Shown in pieces: positions 25,401-37,791 of a stretch of 64,000 bases of DNA; within the stretch, counting starts at the first letter, position 1, and the number at the start of each line of letters is the position of its first letter. The notes under the pieces were generated by a model. It did not search any database. It was not told where the DNA came from and saw nothing but the letters and a program-made list of their open reading frames with translations. The stretch is from Lethocerus indicus (taxonomy: Eukaryota > Arthropoda > Insecta > Hemiptera > Belostomatidae), in the NCBI GenBank assembly GCA_019843655.1, contig JACDQD010000003.1, positions 12,836,925-12,900,924 on the forward strand. The letters run 5' to 3'. Made by a program: the position numbers and the translations under genes.

Positions 25401-28400
25401 ATGTCAGTAATATGATATATGTTTGAGGTATAGATCAGTCTCATATATCTAAAATTTGAATGGATGTGTGGAATAATGAGGTAAGCCGATGCGCATCCTC
25501 GATTCGATCAGAGCAGATTTTTTATCGATAATGAAAGGTTCACGATATATAGGTTCCGCTCTTATTAAAATAGTAAGCTCGTGCCAATGGGAAAAGCCTT
25601 ATTGCCTCAATTAATAATTACACTCTCGGTCACGCGAATCTGCTATTAATATTTGTATATATATATTACTGTCGCATTTTCATTCGAAATCTAACTGTGC
25701 ACATTGTTCGGATAGGGACAGTTGAACAAGGGTAAATCATAAATCTCGTCTAATTAATTCCCTCATAGACCGTGCCAGGCACAAAATCAAAGTGAAAAAA
25801 AGAAGCCAGCTTGTAATAAATTAGGGGACGGGTTCGGTTCACACCGAATTGAGCCATTAAATGGAAATAAGAATAGGATTTAACTCTAATTAGAAGTCGA
25901 AACTGAATGGGGGGCGATGAATTCTGTGGGGCCCCGCCGTGAGAAAAAGAAATCCCAGAGCCGGCGGTCGACCGCTTTCGACTCGAAAAACCGGGTTCCT
26001 CGATCCTGCGAATTTTAAATTCTAGACAATGGCCAAGGGTCTAAATTTGAACAATTGATGTTTTTATTTCCTCCGACGGACTCTGAAAGTGTAAATAAAC
26101 TCTGTGAATAGCATGTGAAAGTACAGGTCAGTAAAACAATTTTCAATTGGTTCAACGAACCTAAAAATTGGGGATATACAATATCAATAGCAGATCTATT
26201 GGTAGAGAGAGCCTGCTTGAACTTTTAGAAGAATCCATTTATAAGAGAATCTTTTTCCCACATACGGGTGGTTAAATATTTCCAGTCAAATCGAAATTAT
26301 TTGAAAATTTTAACGTCTTTTATATTATCGCCTAAAATCTGAAGGATATATGTCTAAAATTACAAATCCCTTCAGCGGCAGTTCGATATTTCATCATTTC
26401 AGTACAATAAGCCGGATAATAACAAATATTGCAAGCCATAATAGTGAGACTAAACGATACCAATGTCTTAAACTTTATTATTCTATAACGTTTTACTGTG
26501 CTATTTTCCTGGGTGGAATGCGATTGAGACAGATGGTTAACTCGTAAAATGTCGACTTTATAATTAAGAAATAAGGCTAACTCTACGGCTATCTCAGCCA
26601 TGATTACAGAGCGGTACCATTTTTACTTTTCAATAAATGTTACTTACGACCAGCCGTCGTTCTTCATGGAATTCCGCCTTATTCAGTTCAGTTTAACCTT
26701 ACTAAAGAAACATTATTGAGATTATTAATGGATTTAACGAAGTGTAAATATTTATTCGAATTAATTAGAGGCAATATGAATTAAAGCTTTTTCTGGGAAG
26801 AAAACAAATCTATAAATTTGGAGGCTAAGCAAAAAAACCCGACAGAGAACATTCTGTTATTCGGTGGAAAATAAAGCAAACATTAAAGATTACTCTACTT
26901 TTAATTACTACACGTCCATTTATAATTTTCTGATAATTCAATCTGGACAACAAATGAAAGATAATATGAGATATTTATCGAAAGTTTTACTTGTATAAAG
27001 TCCTCGATGGGTTCTGCGAGGTCCTGCGTAGAATTAACGATACCAACTATCAGTGGTATTTCAATATATAGCGCGTGAAACAAGCTGCATATTTGTATGA
27101 GTACTCATAATGTGATACTCAGAGGTAAAGAAACGCGCATCCTCCATGGTTTATTTTACATATTAGAACAGAAAGTCGAATGCCGTTGAAATTGGTTGAG
27201 ATACTTTAAATTCCACGATATCAATTAATGAACAGCATCCAACGCAAAAATGATGTTTAGTGAATTGTATTATGAATTCATTAGAGTGTCTAGATTATAT
27301 TTTATGTTAAATAGGCGACTTCTCGAGGTACATATAGATTTTTTAAATTTATCGTTGAGTGGAGTTTTTAATTTGGCGGCCGATTCTACAGACTAATTCC
27401 CAGTAGAACTCCCCCGATTATGAACTCAGTTCCCGTTAAAGACTATCAACCGATCTCACCTTATCTGATCTCGGCTACCGGTTTCCACAGTTGACTTCGT
27501 TAAATAAACGCGGATAATTACGCCGGCAAACATAAATTTCCGCGCGTCGCGGAAGAAAACCAATAGGAATTCGGGGCGTGTCATCCAGATAATGAAAATT
27601 TGTAATTAGCATGCGGGGAGCAACTAAATAACGCCAGTGATTTATTGAGGCGATTACAAATCGGCGATTCGGGAAAATATTTTATTGATTTTCCCCATCG
27701 TCGCATGTCCGTCCCCTTTAGCCGCGCTTTCTTATTTTTAATTTACAACTCCGGTCAAGTTTTTAAGTACACGCTCCGCTTTTCCAGTACTAGCCTTCTG
27801 CAGAGCGGCTCATCGAATGCTTGCATTCATTCTGGGCACGTTTCGAATGTTAAAAAAAAGTCGATTTCTTCTCTTTCCTGATGTCCCAAATTCCTGCAAA
27901 AGCGGTTCTTACATAACTCTCAGCGTGTCAGTTGGTTTGCACAAAATGAACTCGTTTGCGTTTCCTCCTTCTTAGTGTTTCCTCTTGCCGATATTCGGCC
28001 AAATGTAAAACCTCCATAACGTTCTACTTTGTCGATGCCGAAAATAATTTATCCCGAGGTATAAAAAACATAATATCTCAATACCTAAACAATGTACTCA
28101 CTCATACTAGGATATATTCATCAATATAGTTTCAAATCGAATGAAAAAAATGTACTTTTATCACGGGTAGTCTTGAAGTGATCCATTACTTATATAATTT
28201 TCTACTGACAATGTTATTTATTGAACAATGTTCCACTCTGGTTCGATATTGCAATCATAAAGCAGTATTTTATTTAATTCAAAATAATGAAATCTAAGAA
28301 GTATCACATATTCACAGTATCATAATAAAATCAGCACTACAAGGTGTTGCAATGTTTAAATCGCAATTACATAATGTGAAAAAACTAATAATACACATAA

Positions 28401-31400
28401 ATTCACAAATCGTACAAATTGGGGGAAGTTAATCATTTTCCCCTCGAAAATTATTCCCCGCGAAATTATTCGGCGCTAACCTCCGATACACACTTAATTA
28501 TCACTTGTAGACAAAATAAATTTGTGTCAGGCACGGTAGGTCGACCTAACAACCTCTGCGTTTTAATTAATTAAAAATAATTAACAGAACCGTTATCTGA
28601 CACATATATTAGCGGAGCCGTTCACCAGCCGCGTCTCGATTTCAATCCTCCGTCAGTCTTAGCAATTTAGCAATTAGTATATTATATATTTATTACTTGG
28701 GTAATAAATAATTTGGTCAGATTTGTAGGTTTGTCCCAGGTAAGGAATAGTATTATTCCGTAAACTATTCAGTCGAGACATCCATTTATATCCCTAGTTA
28801 ACGATCCATCGACATTTGTATCTCTATTTGTTCCCCCTCGAACGCCTAAACATTTGTACACACGCCCATTTTCCATTTTTCAAACTCGGTCGAGCGAAAA
28901 CGATTTCATCCCGATCCGGCCGTATATTAATTAATTTCTCTCGTAGGGGGATTATTGTTATTAATAATACGTGCAATTTCGCGTCGGGTATCTCCGAGCG
29001 CGGCTTAATCCGGATAGTCGTTTGCCTTGAGAGGCCGACCGGTCTTTCGGCGAAGGCCGCTGCAGCATGTAATAGTTCTGTTATAGACAAAACCCCAGAA
29101 ACTATTCCAGAACTGCGTTTCGGTTCCACGACCCGTCCCCAATAATCTAGCTCTCCTCAATTTGTCTCTTCACCTTACCTTCATAATACCGTGTAGCCCA
29201 TTTATAAGTCTATATTTTCAGCTACATCTTTTTTATGATCGTCAAAGTGACGTGACAACATCACGAACTTTGATGCTTTAAAACTTTTCGGGCTCTCAAA
29301 CAAATTAGTGGAATGAACATTATTATTACTATAACAAGTGATTGATTAGAATTGAAGGTACAAATGAGGAGAATTCACTCGCTGTTGAAACTTATAGAAA
29401 GACTTAACGCATTAAGATCTTAAACTCTAGTTTTTATTATAAAGTATAAAGTCGGTCAATTTTTCATTTATAACATTCCTGCCACTCATTTTTATCCAAA
29501 ATTTAACTTACAGAACGACATTCCTAAAGAGCCTAGATGCCAGAGGTATATTGCCGCACCTATATTAGAACGGGATTAATTTAAATAGATTTCTGAAAGT
29601 CTGCTTTCCAGAAATAGTTTCAGACGCCTACACGTCATGAAGGCTTGTCCGCGGAAACCTCCTGAATAGATTGTTGCCTGATTCGTGCCGTGTGTCACGG
29701 GCATACCTGTACTACGTCGCCACAATAACCACCTAAATGACCGATTCATCTTCCACAGACTTTAAAAATATAAATTTCAGACACCTAGTAATCAGCATTC
29801 TGCTGTTAGGAATTGGTTCGGTATGATTTCAAACCGTCCGCTAAAATCGGATGGCTATCGAATGATCTATCGCCTACCGATGTCGTGGCGACAACGGTGA
29901 AAGCGGGTGCCCGTCCACCGCCCCGCCGGATGTTGCCAAACACGCTTCCTCCAGACACGAATTCATTCGCTCTGGATTCAAACCTGATGGGGGATATTTC
30001 GGTATTTGTTGTGACTTTCGAGTCCCCCTTTTCGATTATTCCTTTTCTCATTATTTACTTGCATCTAACTACGTTTTATTCGAGAGCGGCTGCTTTATAG
30101 CCTAGCCGCACACTTAGTAGGAAAAAGTTGTTACTTTGAGCGGCAAACCACCAGTTGAAATCTGCGAATTATCCCTCCTAAATACTCTCTGGAATTAAAA
30201 GGGTCCGTGATGAAGAATTAGTAATGTAAGATATGTATATTAAAAGAAGATACCTTCAAACTTCAGTCGCCGAGGATTGTTCGGAGTAACATCTTTGAAA
30301 TAACATACAAGACGACGAAAGGTGAAGGTATTGAATAACTCACTGGGTACCTGGAAGTAAATCCGTTGTAAAGCGGTCGAATAGCAAAGAAATGTAATAA
30401 TATTTTGTTGAAAGTATAATAAATTTCGAGCTATTATCAGTTTCTCTGTCCATACCCGTTGACTTATTCTAACTTATGCCGGGCTGTAAATGGTGAGAAA
30501 CAGAAACCTGCCTAACATAAGATTGGGTCAGAGAGAACATTGGAGAAAGAATAAGCTGGTATTCTGAAATTTGAACTCCTCCAAAGCAAAACTGTCGGGC
30601 GAGCGAGACAAACATTAACGGGTACAAATGGGAAGGACGGCAGTGGGCCCTGTGTTGTGTATAGGAGCAGCTGCTGGCGTTATAAAGCAACGGTACTTGC
30701 GGTCGGCCAGCATAAAACTAATCGCAGCCGGGACCGGTAGCGTTCGGTTCTGAAACAGCGTGTCGATAGTTGGCCCGGAGGTATTTGTATATTAATGGAG
30801 TGTCGGGCCCGGCTACAAGGACGTAAATCTGAGTTATGGGAGTGAGATCATATACCGGGCGGAGCGGGATTATCGGCTTAGAGCAAGCAAGCATCCTCTC
30901 TCCTGCTCCTCCTCCTCCTAGCAGACGTCACCGTTATGTTCTTGCCTCACCGACTGTGAATCATAAATCCGCCCCATCAACAGTCTTGGTAACTATTCCT
31001 AATTTATTTAACTCCTGTTGATTTTTAATCATTACGATTGTAGCCGTACCAAAGGAAAGTGAGCGCTATTTTGAAAATTGTGCAGTAATAGGCACGTTGC
31101 CCTAGAAATTACTATTGTTTCTAATACAACGAAACAATGAATAATTCGAATATATAGCGTACTATTTTTGCGCGGAAATATACCAGCTTAATGTGGGTAA
31201 ATCGTGGACATATAATACATGGGTCAATAAAAATTGGAATTTGCTATTTGTATTTACCATTCGACTATTTCGTTGCGATTCCAAATGAATTTCGTTATTT
31301 GTATAAAAAATGCACGTGTATAACCATTTTAATTATTGTATGCGACTATTCGTGTAAATAAATATATTTTAAACCAGCCAATGCGATGCTCATTGACATG

Positions 31401-34363
31401 TCCATCTCCAGGATGCAAATAATTCCAACCATTATTTGTCCTTTGGCCTAAATCATAAAAGTCCGCATACTTACAAATCTTTTGTTCGGCGTTTTATTTG
31501 TTCCCCTAAGCCTTTAAGCCGTTGAGGTGCGGTTGAGACCACAAAAGGTTACAAGGTCTCAACTGACTGACATTAGGCCCGGGGTCTTGTCCGGCCAGTG
31601 TTCCATATATTTTCCCAATCAAGACTTTTGATTCCTGCAATAGAATAGGCAAATTTATCAAACCAATCTATCATACTTTTTTGTCCATAACAGCGTTAAT
31701 TGTAATCATATTTGTGGGTGATAATCCAACTAAAGATGGGTTGATAATCTCGCATTGCCTTCATTGCGACTCCAATCTTATTTTAAATTATGTTGTATAC
31801 ATCATTTGTATCGATAAAGAGTATTGCAACAATCTCAGAAATAAACATTCTTACGTATCGCGCAAAACTTTTTGGATAGTGCACCTGGTCCAGGTTCGAG
31901 CCGTTCTAATAGTCCTACCGTTCTCTCTGCCCTATAATACCTAAGCAAGATATCCAAGACGGATCAGTTGTCTAAGGTTTTTTCTGAGATAGGTTCAAGA
32001 GAAAATAACATATTTACATTGCGTTTCTGTAATGGCTTGTAAATCAAATGGGGAATTCGTAGGTACAAATCGGCCGTAGTTGGGTAAGAGTGAATTTATA
32101 TCTGTTGTCGAACAAAACGCTACCGACTGACTCAGCGCGCCGACTGAGTTGCGAAATCAGACCTTAGTCCAGAAATTGTCCGGGTCAAACGATTATTAAT
32201 GTTCCAATTAAACGCAACTATAAATCTATTGTCTGAAAGTTATTTAAACGTTGCCGCCGGCCAACATTAATGTCCGATTGATGGGTTCAAGTATCGCACG
32301 ACGTCGGAAGGTTAGGCCCTCGGTAAACAAACAAAGTAATTCCGAACCGGAGCAAGGCGTGGTTCTTCAACGCTAACGAAGGAAGTAAAGTTCAACTTAC
32401 ACTCGACCGTTATAAAATTCTTTCAATGTTCATAGTACGAATATTACTTCTTTACTATTAACAATTTTTTATATTCACGAACGATGTCTCGAATTAGGAT
32501 TAATTGCTGAAAAATATATTGATTGTGGGGGCTATGAATACTCATGCGATTTTCTGTAGCCTGTTCTCGCAGTAAATGTAACGCCATTCGACAGTAATGT
32601 AGTGAGATACACGAATTTAACGATTGACCCGGGCATATGGGAGCGGAAACAAATGACATGTGTAATAAAAAAATTAACCAAAAATGCGAAAACTGTGTTC
32701 CTTCAAAAAGCTTATACTCCAAACTATTACCTCATGCCAAATCGAACAATCACTCGGATTATTCGATTAATTTTCAAAGTGCCAAAACGAAACGACAAGA
32801 ATGATACTCCCCTGATTCAGTCATTGAGAAATGACTGAAAAAGTAATGACATTAATCATCCGCTTGGAATTAATGTTGCACCGAGAGAACATTCATATCA
32901 CTGTAACTGCTAAGTGTTATCGCTAAATCTAACCCTCGGTAGAATAGTAGTTAGTATGTTTCTATTTTTTTTTCAGGAGGTAATTTTCGCGAGAGCCAAA
33001 CTAATTAGGAGAGCCGTGACCCTTCATGAGCCGACGGTGAACGGAGCGACACTTAATAATGAATCTTTTCATTAACATTTCATGAATATTATATCCGATA
33101 TGGAAATAAGGGATTAATATGCAAAGGCGGTTCAAATTTAATAAGTTTCTTCGACTATTTCCTAGTCTATTCAGGTATTATTTACATATTTATCTGTATT
33201 TTTTTCCATATCATGTTTCCCTTTTTTTTATACATATAACCTTTAATTATTAATATCCGCCCAACTTACGAGAGAATGGAAGTGGATGGGTGTAGATTAC
33301 AGTAATTTCTCATCAATTTCTCTCAGTAATTTCACTCAGTAAACACGGAGGTTCCAGTTTGTTTAAAGAAATCGGATTCTTGTCCCCATTTAGTAGGGAC
33401 CAATTTTAACATTGGTTGGCCTATAACTAGTGTTATTCCATCAAATACTTTACAGCTCTGATATAAAGACCCAGTGGTACCAGCGATATTGTAAAAAAAA
33501 CAGAGACTGAGAGTTTCAATAATACACGTTTAAATCCGGCAAGGGGTTTCGAGAAGGCAGGCGCGCATTGACAGTCTGACCGGGGTCGACACGCTTGCCA
33601 GGAATAAGGGAGGAGCGACCTCTTTACAAGGTTGACACGGACACCGGGGAATCCGGTACAAGGGACCAAACAGGGATGACTAATGGTAGCCGGCCGCCGA
33701 TTGGTGAAGAATTCCTGGTTGGTGCCCCGGGCATTGTGTCCCCTTAAATCCTCCTCCTGCCGGCCCACGTTTAATCCTCGCCGCGCCTTGTCTTCCCTCG
33801 CCGCATTTCACCCCGCCTTTCTCCGGGTGAAAGCTCGCATGTTTTTAAACTCCTCCCGGTCACAAGCTCCCCATTCCTTGACCCGCACATGAATCATCGG
33901 CACTGGCGGAATAAATTATTCGTAGATGGCGGATTAACATTGGTCTCTATCCGGCAAAAACGGTGCGAATTGACAGGATCACAGTAACGAATTACAATTA
34001 GAAAGGAGACAAGTATCCAAATTCCTGGCTTGTATGAGCACAATTATCTGGTATGAAGAATGTTATAGACAGCGATAATAGAAGAATACCGAAGAATAAA
34101 CGTTCAGAAATCGGGAATCTTTATTAGTTAACGATCAGACGATTAGTCACTATCAGTTTATAATTTAAACAAAAAGCGAAATATATTTTTTTTAGTTGAC
34201 GATGTAAGTGATTGATATTTCATTATTGATATTCTGTTTTAGGACCTTCGTTCCAGCAAAATCTCGCCGGTGATTGAAAAATATATTGTAAATGCGAAAA
34301 GATGGAAATTATTTAAAATAACATGAAGCGGGTATTAAACAATTTTGAATAATTGATGAAGGG

Positions 34364-34386
34364 TTGTAAACATTCAATGTTTACAA
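34364..34386. promoter_or_regulatory. 23-bp inverted pair of forkhead-type sites
   Basis: TTGTAAACATT, a single C, then AATGTTTACAA form a perfect inverted repeat with 11-bp arms. Each arm contains GTAAACA or its complement TGTTTAC, the core recognised by forkhead (Fox) proteins, so the element presents two facing sites. The symmetry is seen directly; Fox binding is inferred from the motif alone. Confidence 0.35.
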
Positions 34387-35281
34387 TATTATGTGCAATA
34401 ACTTCTTCTACTAATTACATACACTTGGGTCTATTTGTGAAACGTATTTTGGTCATGATGTGCTAATTTTTACTGGCCATACACGAGACGTTAAAAACTG
34501 TTATCGTAACGTGTTTAACAGTTAATGAAAATGAACCATTCGGCAACAAATATAAGACTTGATTTGTACAAAACGGACGACTGCAACTGGACAATAAAAC
34601 TTGAGTAATATTTGCCAGCCGGAGCGTTTCACAAGTTTACGACGTGTGAACGTCGCAACAAGCGACTTTTACTTTCGGCCAAGTTCGAGAAACAGCATCA
34701 GATAGCTGGCATTCATTTGAATTTTCGTTGTGGCTGTTATTGCCGTTTATCTTCCTATGTAAATTATACTCGGATTATGTTCAATCCGAGTAAGCGGAAG
34801 AACACAATGGAAAGTACATGGAAAGTACACGTCCCGCGCTACCGTTTTGAAACACCTGTTGGTCGAGTTGTGCAGGTCTCGTAACAATAAATAATGATAT
34901 TTAACGTATGTCTTATATTTTAAACAATATTTGAGATCCATAGAAACAATTATTTTGACAGAATTTACTTCTTAGTATCTCTTAGTTATGGACGGGATAT
35001 CACGAATAAGCATCCCGAAATCATATGAATTTGTTTAAGAAAGGAACATTTGACATTTTAAATGCCTCTTGCACGTGGTATTGCTTAACAGGATTTTCAC
35101 CTTTTCCTCATCCTCCAACACTGTTTGAGTGATCGGACATGAAGGCCCGTGTTGTGTATCATTTCTTAAGTATTATCTTTCTTAACCATACAGGTATCTC
35201 ATTTTATTGATCCATTGTTCCAATATATTATTTTCTTTTTTTATCGATTTTTTCTGCGTTTTGTGCATGCTCCATCGGTTA

Positions 35282-35373
35282 AATTAGCACAAGGATAATT
35301 AATTGAAAGGAATTCAATGAATTCTCCTTCAAATAAATTAAATACGTTTGAATTAATTATCCTTGTGCTAATT
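35282..35373. other. Long hairpin: perfect 23-bp inverted repeat with 46-nt loop
   Basis: Positions 35282-35304 (beginning AATTAGCACAAGGATAAT) are the exact reverse complement of 35351-35373 (ending ATCCTTGTGCTAATT). The 46-nt loop itself contains a smaller imperfect stem (AAGGAATTC ... GAATTCTCCTT at 35307-35329). A transcript would fold into a 92-nt hairpin of about microRNA-precursor size. No flanking target-site duplication is evident, which speaks against a simple miniature transposon. The arm matched no microRNA I can recall. A fully perfect stem and long loop are unusual for an animal microRNA, so a recent snap-back duplication or a structured regulatory element is also possible. Confidence 0.55.
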
Positions 35374-37475
35374 AATTATTTTATTCTCCATACCGGAAAA
35401 TTAAACAGTTATTTATATATTATACTGTTTTGCATATATCTCGAACGATCTGGACTTGATATGTAGCAACAAAAATTGGTATATTCAAGTCGTCAAAGGA
35501 TTTTTTGCTCTTGAAATTATAATTATATAGTTAATAACGATCGTATCGACGTTTACGGTTTCCAATAATTGGATATCTGGCAGGTATCATTTATATATTT
35601 ATTTAAAGTCTCGAACACGGGGAGATAGCAAGTGACCGCGCTGGTCACGGTCGGGTTGGCTTCGGTTCCGCAATCGGGCGGAATTATTCGAATTCTAATT
35701 CAAATCGAACAAATCGAACGCGGAGATTCGGTCGCGGGGATAATGGGTCAGGAGTGGATTCTAATTCATATTATTAACATTATTAGATCCGATCTATACG
35801 GTATAAATTGTTCGCCGTCTAATCTCGATTCAATAGCGCGGCGTTCAATATTTCAAACAATGAAGTTAATTGCGACTCCGGGGAGTACCGCATTTAACTG
35901 ATTTCCCGTTTTTTGACCCGGGATCGACCATAACGAATTCAGGAAAAGCCCATGCGTTTTTTTTCCTAGTCAATCGTGCGATAGCTGGGGACTTATATTC
36001 TATCGAAGGGGGTTGGGGTCGGCGTTTTGCGTAAATGCGCAAACCCCAGCCATCGATACGGTCCGCTTCCTGCCCTCAATCCTGCCCTGTTATAAAACTA
36101 TGTATCGCGAGTTCATGCAGTTTCTTTTATGTATCTTATACTCCGTTTTGAAATGCATTATGGTAATGCGTTGACTAGGTTCACTTCCATTACCAAGTGT
36201 AACGCAATGTGTAGGCTAAACGTTAGGCTAAAGCGTCAGTAGTAGAATTTTATATGCTCAGGGCATCATGTATCGATTTCCCTAATTACTCCTCATTTCT
36301 AATCCAGTTACGTACTCGCCCGAACCCAGCAACAAATTTCAGAACGAAAACACAGAGGTAGTAAATTGCAATTACAAAATATTTATTAGAAAATCTTATC
36401 GATCTGTGTTTGTGTTTTAAGTCAGATTTAATATAGAAGCAGGTGGTGATCGCGACATATCTTTTTATTCATCAACATATTAATTCTCGCGATACACATT
36501 TATTTATTAATATTTCATCCAGTCGGGCACGTACTGCGAAAGAGTTGAACAGAAACGGAGGGAGTTGGTGTTCGTGATGGAAGGGGCAGGCGATCAGAGT
36601 TGGAGGGGGCGGTGTCAGAATTTTATCGGTCTATCGTCGGTCGGTGTACACAATGCGAAATAACGGGCATGAATAATTTATGTTTGAAGTTGTACGCAGC
36701 CAGAAAGAGAGAGGGAGATCACGCGGAAAAAAAAGAAAGAAAACGTTAACGGACAGTGATAGAAGGATTTCCACTGTGCCGTGAAGTGCAATCATGACTA
36801 CGGAGACTTTAATCGGCATGAAATAATCGCGGGTCCATTGGAGCATGGCAGTGGAGGATGTCGAAAAAAAGAAACTGGGAGGGAACATGTCCGCGTACGA
36901 ACGACGTTCATATCGGCCCCTATCGATAAGCTCCGGCGCGAATAATTGCAAGGCATGGCGAAAACGAACACCCGGTTAGTTGACGGACGAGCGGACATTA
37001 TTGTAATCGATACAGCGCCATTTGTTGCGAAACCCTTTGTGCGGCTTCTACGTGAATGCGGTGGCTTCTACCTTCTTCTTCCTCCGGCCCGCCCCCCGTG
37101 CGATCTCGCTTGAGATTTAACTTCAGTCAGCGCTGTAATAAATAGTAATTATCCATTCAAACTGAACCGTAGACGTTGCTTAGAAAACTGCGCAGAGGTA
37201 GAGCCAGGAAGTAATCTATCTAATCCAATATAAATGTCGGTCACAACTGGAATTCACAATTGTACAGGGCACCAGGTGCGATGTGAATACAGAGCTAATG
37301 CCTTACCGAGTGGGGGGAGAAGTCGCCACATTTCGTTACCGTTTCCATTTTGAATTGGTACTTGTTCTCAGCGAATAATGTTTGTTTGGCACATACGTAC
37401 AGCCGTAGAATACACAAAATTACTGAAATTCATAATAATTATTATAAGAACTCAATTCGAAGTTCAGACACTTAC
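35374..37475. other. Non-coding DNA next to a candidate exon
   Basis: No further exon was recognised. GC-richer patches lie near 35630-35760, 36000-36080 and 36540-36960. If the candidate exon at 37476-37791 (minus strand) is real, its intron would start here at 37475 and run leftward; minus-strand open frames at 36631-36998 show no clear acceptor and no family resemblance. Confidence 0.5.
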
Positions 37476-37791
37476 GGTAAACGAGTTTGGGGAAATTTGC
37501 ATCTAAAAATCCTGAAATTACTGTAAATGCCTGTAATGTTGTAGCAAACCAGATTGTTGCGTCTCTTGTGGCTACGTAAATTGACTCTTGAGTACATTTA
37601 CTAAAATCATGGGCTGTTACCTGCAGTATGGCGAAAATCGTAGAGAAGCTAACAAATCGGTCAAAAATAGGTCTCAATTTTTCTGTTCTAGTTGCATTGG
37701 AAATAGAGTACACAATGGTGTCAATTGAAAATATTTTCTTATATGCCATAGAAAAGAATATATTGCAATGTATTTTTCTTATCTTTGACAT
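37476..37791 (-). CDS. Candidate single exon of an unidentified membrane protein
   Basis: On the minus strand an ATG at 37791, directly preceded by TAA, opens a frame of 123 codons. After codon 105 (PKLVY, plus one base) the sequence reads TTTACC|GTAAGTG, a strong splice-donor match, at 37476/37475. This gives a 316-nt exon in an AT-rich setting where frames this long are not common. Residues about 45-60 and 78-95 are hydrophobic and could be membrane helices, separated by a polar stretch with DFSKCTQES (62-70). The spacing vaguely recalls the first helices of insect chemoreceptors, but this is only an impression. An acceptor-like CTAG within codons 33-34 offers an alternative exon start. No other exon was found, so the gene, if any, is unidentified; chance or a pseudogene remains quite possible. 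Confidence 0.3.

Larger units (their letters stand above)
19878..35281. other. Non-coding DNA, no gene recognised
   Basis: This 15-kb stretch has no supportable exon. GC-richer, CpG-bearing patches lie near 20280-20700, 21710-22010, 22640-22860, 25900-26000, 27410-27560, 28840-29140, 30580-30960 and 33530-33900, separated by AT-rich DNA. At 21712-21985 both strands are open for 87 codons at once, which argues for a stop-poor patch instead of a gene. A 16-bp palindrome is at 20811-20826, an AT-only palindrome at 24205-24220 and a 23-bp palindrome-like motif at 34364-34386. Confidence 0.65.

Noticed and set aside
36631..36998. Minus-strand open frames just downstream of the candidate exon
   Set aside because: Considered as a second exon, but no clear acceptor and no continuity of protein features with 37476-37791.
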